A DNA stretch of 64,000 nucleotides. It comes from Diphasiastrum complanatum. Its lineage: Eukaryota > Streptophyta > Lycopodiopsida > Lycopodiales > Lycopodiaceae. Each line of letters opens with the position of its first letter. Within the stretch, counting starts at the first letter, position 1. The position numbers were made by a program, and so were the translations under genes. The notes beneath the pieces are model-generated. The model saw only the letters and a list, made by a program, of their open reading frames with translations, ran no database searches and had not been told where the DNA came from. The stretch is from NCBI GenBank assembly GCA_029204225.1, contig CM055101.1, positions 58,053,005 through 58,117,004 of the forward strand, read 5' to 3'. Below, one piece after another: positions 56,941-64,000 of the stretch.

Positions 56941-57122
56941 AGGCGACTCGGCTGAGATGGAACGCGAATGACTCGTCTGAGTTGGGACGCGAATGACTCG
57001 TCTGAGATGGGACACGAATGCCTTGGCTGAGTAGGGACGCGAATGACTCGGCTGAGATGAGATGCGAATGACTCGGCTAAGATAGGACATGAATGACTCT
57101 GTTGAATTGGGACGCGAATGAC
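56941..57122. repeat. 25-bp minisatellite, about seven units
   Basis: Units begin at 56960, 56985, 57010, 57035, 57060, 57085 and 57110, each like GRACGCGAATGACTCG followed by NCTGAGATG. As 25 is not a multiple of three, the array gives long open frames of repeated peptide in more than one frame; these are not genes. In reverse the unit resembles the 24-bp family (TCTCAGCCGA). Confidence 0.85.
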
Positions 57123-58610
57123 GTGCAGACGATGGGTGAACTGTGTGTAGAGGAGGAGGTCGAAAGATCTGAGAATGTATGTAGGACGTCTGAAGGGTGG
57201 TTGTAGGCCATTTTGAGTTGTGAACAAATCTTGAAATGTGGTACGTTTCTTGGATGGATCTGATAAGGGGTAGTGTTACAACATTGATCGTTTCATAATG
57301 TGAGTGGGCAAGCGACAACAGGCCAAATGTTTATAGATTCTCTACTTCAGAATCTGTTGGTTTTATTTGTTTCTTTCTCGTGTTCGTGTTCTATTTCATG
57401 TTTTAGAACAATTCTGAGGTTGGTTCTACCTTTTATCAGGTTTTGTGGGCATTCATTATATGTGTTCTTGTTATTACAATGCCCAAACTAGGTAGAATGG
57501 ACTGATTAACGTTGTAGTACAAAGGATACTCATGTTTGTCACTCTTGCACTGAAGCACATGCATAAACGACCACAATCAGTCAAGCATGCATGCCAAAAT
57601 GTTCAACCATCAGATCAGCATGCAAATTCGTTGAATAGTAACTGAAATCCTACTCTAATACTACAAAAACGAGTCAAAATCAGATTCTAAACACTACTAT
57701 ACTTGCATAAATCCACAAAACAAAAAACAAAAAACTAATCTACAACATTTTAGAAGTCTAAGAATCAAGAAACCAACCAGTCTTTTGATTCTTGGACATC
57801 CCAAGGACATCAAGAATAGGGTTGTAATGAGATATGCAAGAACTACACTACAAACCCAGTCTATTTAGTTTACCTGAATGTTGATTCCTACATTAATCCA
57901 CAAACAAGAAATGAAATCTAATCCACTCTAGGAAAACAGGAAATCTAATCCACTCTACGAACCACAACCACACAAAGGAGGGAAGGGCAAGATCATGAAT
58001 GCATTCACTCAAGAAACAAGCATGATCAAGGAGCTCAATGGATGCACCAAAACTTGTGGAGGCTCTTCTCATTTCAGCATGGAGTAGGTACATTTGACAG
58101 AAAGCTCCTCTTACAAAGAGGGAGTCTCTTAAATAAGCAAGAGAGCTCCTTAGGTGGCATCCTAGTGGCATTTCCACATTACACAAATTACAAGTGGAAT
58201 AATGCTCTCCACTAGGGGTCACCATCAAAAGGTGGCTCACTCTACTTTTTTTTAGAGAGGTCTACTTGCATTTAGTACTTTGCCTAGAAATACTAGTTCC
58301 TACATGGTCATTCCATCTTCCGGGTTTCACCATGAGGCTTACACAGTTCTTGCTTATCATTACTAACTAGTATTCCTCGGCTTTCATAATCGGTTCTCAG
58401 TCTTGCGTTCGTCTCATCTTCTTAGAGAACTCCTCGGTCTAAGGTGAGAGGTGCTCTTGGATAGCTCTGACCGAGCATCTTGGGGATTCATAAGAATCAG
58501 CCAATAGTATAGAGAGAAACCAACAATCAATTCTCGGGTAGAGAGAGAAAACCAATTTGACTCAAAATGTAGAAAATCTCGTTAACTCCAAAAAACTCAA
58601 ATACAAATGA
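57123..58610. other. Non-coding, possible solo LTR at about 57879-58304
   Basis: TGTTGATTCCTACA (57879) and AGTTCCTACA (58304) give TG…CA ends with imperfect inverted termini. The minus strand between them is open for 115 codons without motif. Flanking 5-mers do not match, so a solo LTR is only possible. An 18-bp word (GAAATCTAATCCACTCTA) is repeated at 57914 and 57940. Confidence 0.3.
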
Positions 58611-60130
58611 ACTTAGCATGCTCTCTGATAGGAACTCGAGGTAGGGAGTGTTTTTTTTTCATTGGATGATATAGCATGTGGTGCATCCAAAAGCTCTAAG
58701 AAAGTTGACACTCGACCTCCTCTTGAATAACATCTCAAAAGATGTCCTTCCATCCAAAAAGCACTTGGCCACATATTGCACAAGAAATTAGCACACAACA
58801 AAGCTTGATCCTAGAATGGCTTATCAAGGTTAGCACTAAACCTCATGGCTTTGGCACTTTCACATAAAGTCCTATTCATCCTCTCGGCCACTCCATTTTG
58901 TTGTGGGGTCATTGGTGCTGTATACCCCCTCTTGATCCCATGCTATCACAAAAGCCCTTGAACTTGGTAGATATGTACTCTATACCATTGTCAGTCCTCA
59001 AGCATTTGATCCTTGTAGAAAATTGGTTCTATCTTGCATTCTTGAACTTGACAAAAGCATCATACACTTCATCTTTGCTCTTTGGTAGATAGATCCAACA
59101 AAATCTACTAAAATCATCAATGAAAGTTACATACATCCTAGCTCCACTATTTCTAATTGTAGTAATTCCATGAATATCTGAATGTACAACCTGAAAAGCC
59201 TTTCTAGGTCTTGATGTAGATCTAGTGTAAGGTACTCCATGTGACTTAGACAAAGCACAAGACTCACAAATATGATTCATGCTAGTTAAGGAACTTGGAA
59301 GACCTAACGCAACCTTCTTTCTAGCCATTATCATCAATGACTTGACATTGAGGTGCCCCATCCTTTTATGCCAAACTTCTTGAATAGGTATCTGCTCTCT
59401 TGCAACACATCCAACTTGGTTAGCAATAACACAAGCATCTAGTTTGAACAGCTTCCTTGTCTTTTAACTTTTTCAATCAAGATATCCTTCTTTTTGATCA
59501 TGCAAGCATCTCCATCAAACTCAACTTTGAGGCCTTTACTTAGCAATTGACTCACACTAAGTAAATTCTTGGTAATAGATGAAATGAACAAAACATCTTC
59601 CAAATGAACATATCTATTTTTAGAGAGAGAAATTGGAATTGTGCCAATCCCACTCACCATCATTGGCCATGTAGATCACCCTCTTGTCATCTCCATATGC
59701 CAACAAAGAAGTGAAGTACTCTTTGTAAAAAGTCATGTGTGAACTTGCTCCACTATCAATCCACCATTGATCTAGATCTCCATCATTAGAAAGCAAACAT
59801 GAAGACATCACAAAAGCATCATCATTTGAATTTTGAGCTTCCAAATCATCCTCATCAAGAGTAAGATTACCTTGGTTGTCTCCTTGATATCGATCTCTCT
59901 TTTTCTTGTAGCACTCACTTGCAAAGTGTCCTTTGATGACACAATAGAAGCACTTGAGTTTTGATCTATCTTTCTTTTTGCCATTCGAAGAAGGTTCTCC
60001 TTGATCTTGTCCTTAGACCACTTACTTTTGCTTTTGCCCTTGAATTTCCTTTGATGAACATAGTCTCCTCTCCAACTTGAGATGTTGATGAAGATCCTAA
60101 TCTGATCCTCAAGAGGGATTGGTTGTCATA
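58610..60130 (-). pseudogene. Ty1/copia gag end, protease and integrase
   Basis: From 60130 down: a shortened gag start (MTTNPS, then a stop), the knuckle CFYCVIKGHFASEC (about 59953-59912), then DQWWIDSGASSHMTFYKEYF (protease DSG, about 59768) and the integrase: MGHLNVKSLMIMARKK, HICESCALSKSHGVPY, FQVVHSDIHGITT, TFIDDFSRFCWIYLPKSKDE, LRTDNGIEYISTKFKGFC, then frameshifted PQQNGVAERMNRTLCESAKA and FLRAFGCTTC at about 58690. It ends near 58610 without RT. The RT of this family lies upstream at 61.0-62.0 kb, in the wrong order for one element. Confidence 0.88.
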
Positions 60131-61030
60131 TTACTTGATCCATCAATCTACTTGAGATTAAGATCAATCTAGATCAATTCTAGACACAAAATCCTAACAA
60201 GAACAATCATTAATTGAAGGTAGGTGTACTTTCTAGTTTCACACGTGTGAAACATTGTCTTAGTATGGACTCCAACTTGAAAATCAAGTACACATTGATA
60301 GAACCTCAAAACAATCAAAACAAATGTAGACAAATGGAGAGAATCACTCAAAATTGCTTCCAAATCCAAGATTGGTGTCTCACACTGATTATGGCCAAAT
60401 GTGGCTCTATATATACAATAAGTGGGAGCTCGTGGTACTGATCATCCCTCTGATCCCACATGTGTGAAGGTGCTTTCTCATATGATGATTCATCATGCAA
60501 AACTGACACTTGGACAAAACCTTCTATTTTGAACACTTTTGGTCCATTTTCCTTCTATATGGAGATCTACTTGGAAATCTTCTAAAAGTCAAAATTTGCC
60601 TACTTCAGCTTATTCCACACATGTGAGTGTCCTCTACACATGTGATATGACACCTAACCAAAGGATGTGGCTCATGCAATCAATAGATTGATGCCATGTG
60701 TTATATTCTAGAAAATTGGTTTTTGGCCTTTTTAGCCACTAGAACTTGAATAAAATCATATGTACAACCTATATGATTATGGTACATGACAAGTACATTA
60801 TTTTCACACATGGGAACAGGCTCCACACATGTGTGTTTATCTATATACAATATTTTTGGCCTCTACCAAGTTATTTTTGCATTTTTCACAACTTGAAGCC
60901 TATATTCTTCATGATCAAGATCTCTTGAAGATCCATCAAACTTCGCAAAGTTCTTTGAATAGAAAGACTTTCAACAATGTTAGAATGAGCATCCAACAAT
61001 CCATTAAGAATAACTTGAACAAGCTCTTAG
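60131..61030. promoter_or_regulatory. LTR or leader-like DNA rich in CACACGTGTG palindromes
   Basis: No coding. GTTTCACACGTGTGAAAC at 60236-60253 is a perfect 18-bp palindrome. CACATGTGTG (60457), CACACATGTGAG (60616), ACACATGTGA (60637), CACACATG (60805) and CCACACATGTGTG (60823) are variants. The core ACGTG is the plant G-box/ABRE core. Placement between two copia fragments suggests promoter-bearing LTR sequence. Confidence 0.45.
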
Positions 61031-61990
61031 GGTGTCCTCAAAGGATCTTTCATCTCCCTTATTAGGATCTTTTACAATATGCTCCATAGGTGTGTCTATG
61101 CTCTTACAAATCTCCATAGATGTGTCTATGCTCTTACAAATCTCCATATGAAACTTTTTCAACATTGATAGAGCATATCTAGATTGACTTATGAAAGCAT
61201 AATCATGAAAAAGATCAATCTCTAGGCCTAGTATGTAGTGTCGCTCTCCTAGATCTTGCATTTTGAACTCACTACCAAGTGTACTTCTAGTTTCATCTAC
61301 TATATTCATCCAACTTCCACATAAGATAATGTCATCTACATAAATGATTAGAACGACAATATCATTATCAACAATCTTCAAGTACATGGAAGGATCATAG
61401 TCACTTAGGATAAATCCAAGTGAGTTGAGAAATGAATTGAGTCTTGCATACCATGATCTTGGGGCTTGCTTAAGCACATATAGACTTTTGAAGAGTAGGC
61501 AAACTCTGGATTCTTCACCATGCTTGATGTAGCCTTGTGGTTGCTCCATATATATCTCCTCCTCAAGGTAACCATTAAGAAAGGCATTAGAGACATCCAA
61601 TTCTTCCACTTGAAGTAGCAAGCGATACAGATGATGATTCTTATACTCACCATCTTTGCAACGGGTGCAAATGTTTTTTCATAGTCAAGGCCTTCAACTT
61701 GAGGAATTCCTTTTGCACATAGCCTTGCTTTGAGCTTGTTGACAGTGCCATAATTATTATACTTGATTCTAAACACCCATTTGCATCCAATAATATGCTT
61801 GTTGGATGGTGGATCCACTAGCTCCCAGGTCAAAGCTTCCTACTCTTGTTGCATAGCTTTGTACCACTTCTTTGATTGGAGTGCATCTTGGACACTTATT
61901 GGTTCTTCATGAGAGATAAAGAATGCATAATTGGTGGATTCAACATCCACTTGCTATCCAATCCACAAAAATATCTTGGGTTACAAAAGA
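61030..61990 (-). pseudogene. Ty1/copia RT fragment
   Basis: From 61990: ESTNYAFFISHEEPISVQDA, KKWYKAMQQE-stop, [100 protein letters not shown] (YVDD intact), DLGERHYILGLEIDLFHDYA and FISQSRYALSMLKKF. A 30-bp in-frame duplication (61091 and 61121) repeats MEICKSIDT. Coding stops at GDERSFED (about 61035), the same place where RNase H should begin. Same family as the 33-35 kb element. Confidence 0.9.
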
Positions 61991-62239
61991 AGATATCCTA
62001 CCAATCTCACCAATGTAGAAAAATCAACATCTACACACAAAATGAGATGCAAACTCTTATAGAACTTGATCAAACATGAATCAAATGATAAAGTACTGTT
62101 GCTATCCATACAAAACCATCAAGATACTGTATTTCAAACGTGTGGATCCAAAAATAACAAACATAGATCATTCTTCACATAGAATTCCATACAATCACAA
62201 GTATAGTGCACCAATGGATAGTAGAACTACGTTGCTCAA

Positions 62240-62624
62240 AAAACTATCCTAGATAGTTTGTTCAGGATACTACCATTGTCAATGGTTATCCTTTGTATAA
62301 ATGAAGCAATAATTGTGTGTGAAATCAGAGCATGCACATATGCATTCACATAGCAGAAAAAGAGAGAGAGATCACCATTGCTTTATTCCATAAACTTGTA
62401 CACTACAATACGAGAGGAATTCAGTACGTGAGAGAGAGATAGAGGTTACATCTCTTCATAAAAGACCTCAGCCTATTTCACATTGGGATGGGCCCAAAAA
62501 TATATCAAACTTGACTTTAGGCACATTGGGCCTTTACCACATTTATCTATTACATTTCAAATATGTCTATAAATAACAAAGTGGCATTGCCCATGAATAG
62601 TAATTCTAACACCCTCCCTCAATA
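62240..62624 (-). mobile_element. Copia-type LTR start and polypurine tract
   Basis: Minus strand: TTGAGGGAGGG then TGTTAGAATTACTATTC (LTR start 62611), with TTATTTATAG as a possible TATA. The start TGTTAGAA equals that of the LTR at 40173, so the same family is likely. The left end is unclear. Confidence 0.55.
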
Positions 62625-63181
<557 letters not shown>

Positions 63182-63639
63182 CAAAAATAAAACTGATAGA
63201 GTGTTATTAGGAAGATTAGGAGGAGAGCAATACAAAGAAAATGGTTCACTCTTATAGATTTGAGAGGTGAGCCCCCATCACTATGATTGGCTACTGAAGT
63301 TCCATTAGGATCATGATCTTGACCGTCAAGATCACTTTGTGGTTTTTTGAGGAAAAGTTGTGTTTCCCAACTTAAGAGCTTTACAAAAGCTAAGTTTAAA
63401 ATACCTTATTGAATAATTGTGCTCCATGGCACTTATTAGCCTAAGGCCCAATGTTGGACTCACACATGCAAGATGCCAATTAGTCGCCTATTTCTAATAC
63501 TGCTGACTCTCTACTTCTATTGTGTAGTGTTTGGGCAGAAGCCTGTTGCCATATTCTAGAATATTCCATGTCATACTTAGAATTGGAAAACAATGAGTTG
63601 TTAGCCAAACTTTGAACTGAGAGGTTCTCACAAATATGA

Positions 63640-64000
63640 TTGGATTCTTCTTAGAATCCAGTAAGTGAGATCCAAGAGCATCCTTTTGATCCAAAGTATT
63701 TCTTTGGTGCATGTAGTCAATGCTTTGTACTCGGCCTCAGTTGAAGATAATGAGATAGTTGGTTGCTTTGAAATCCATGAGATAGTTCCATCCCCTATGA
63801 AAATAGCAATATGCCAACCTGCAAAGTCTGAATTTGAAAATCCATAAAGGTTAGGTGTAGATCCACCATACATGATGCCAAAATCTCTAGATTCTAAGAT
63901 ATATCTCAATACTCCTTTTCCTATCTTCCAATGAGACTCACTAGGATCATGCATGAATTGACTTAATCTACCAAAACTATAGCTTAGATCTGGTCTTGTG
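63640..64000 (-). pseudogene. Ty1/copia RNase H, cut by window edge
   Basis: Minus strand from 64000: an RT end, [70 protein letters not shown] and ALTTCTKEILWIKRMLLDL, then the frame is lost near 63640 before the C-D-N motif. The element continues to the right of the window. The normal A-D-x-D-W is changed to FSNSDFAGW. Confidence 0.85.

Noticed and set aside
56941-57318. Long overlapping minus-strand ORFs
   Set aside because: They are produced by the 25-bp tandem array, which stays open in several frames.

Overview
The window looks like nuclear DNA of a land plant with a large, repeat-filled genome. The evidence is LTR retrotransposons of both the Ty1/copia and Ty3/gypsy types with plant-style primer sites (TGGTATCAGAGC-like and TGGTGCCGTTG-like), a chromodomain gypsy element, GT-AG introns and a plant class I small heat-shock protein. 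The sHSP has an intron, which is unusual for angiosperm class I genes, and a GC-rich reverse transcriptase sits beside it; both would fit a gymnosperm, fern or bryophyte, but I cannot name the species. Almost everything is transposon debris. The only clearly intact host genes are the two sHSP copies.

Layout. 1-4.7 kb: hairpin repeats, gypsy gag and RNase H pieces, a 24-bp minisatellite, the tail of a chromovirus and LTR ends. 4.98-5.11 kb: a tRNA-derived SINE-like insert in a 20-bp target duplication. 5.3-8.9 kb: an LTR end with a primer site, followed by about 3 kb of G-rich non-coding DNA (LARD-like). 9.66-20.71 kb: an A-B-A' structure in which two nearly identical 4.1-kb segments, each with one sHSP gene and part of an unidentified exon-containing gene, flank a broken GC-rich reverse transcriptase. 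20.6-22.6 kb: a third copy of the sHSP upstream flank, cut by a gypsy LTR, plus a CT/CA microsatellite. 22.6-27.1 kb: a gypsy gag cut by a copia element that is itself filled with GGTACT-rich repeats.

27.8-36.5 kb: a decayed copia pol, a gypsy protease-RT piece, two head-to-head copia halves and a gypsy gag. 38.2-39.0 kb: exon-like coding segments ending in a lysine-rich C-terminus. 39.9-44.5 kb: the most complete copia element (minus strand). 45.1-47.6 kb: a second copia element (plus strand). 47.6-50.3 kb: minisatellite, gypsy integrase, a broken third sHSP copy and a copia fragment. 50.8-51.4 kb: a two-exon 156-aa hypothetical gene. 51.5-56.4 kb: a pair of inverted gypsy LTRs enclosing a coiled-coil, gag-like ORF with no pol, and a gypsy gag. 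56.7-57.1 kb: more minisatellite. 58.6-64.0 kb: several copia fragments in rearranged order, with a long GA tract.

The sHSPs are predicted cytosolic chaperones. The transposon pieces do not form a working pathway. Their interest lies in nesting, decay pattern, captured host sequence and the recurring short motifs they carry. All splice sites and reading frames given here were read by eye and not confirmed by transcripts or searches.
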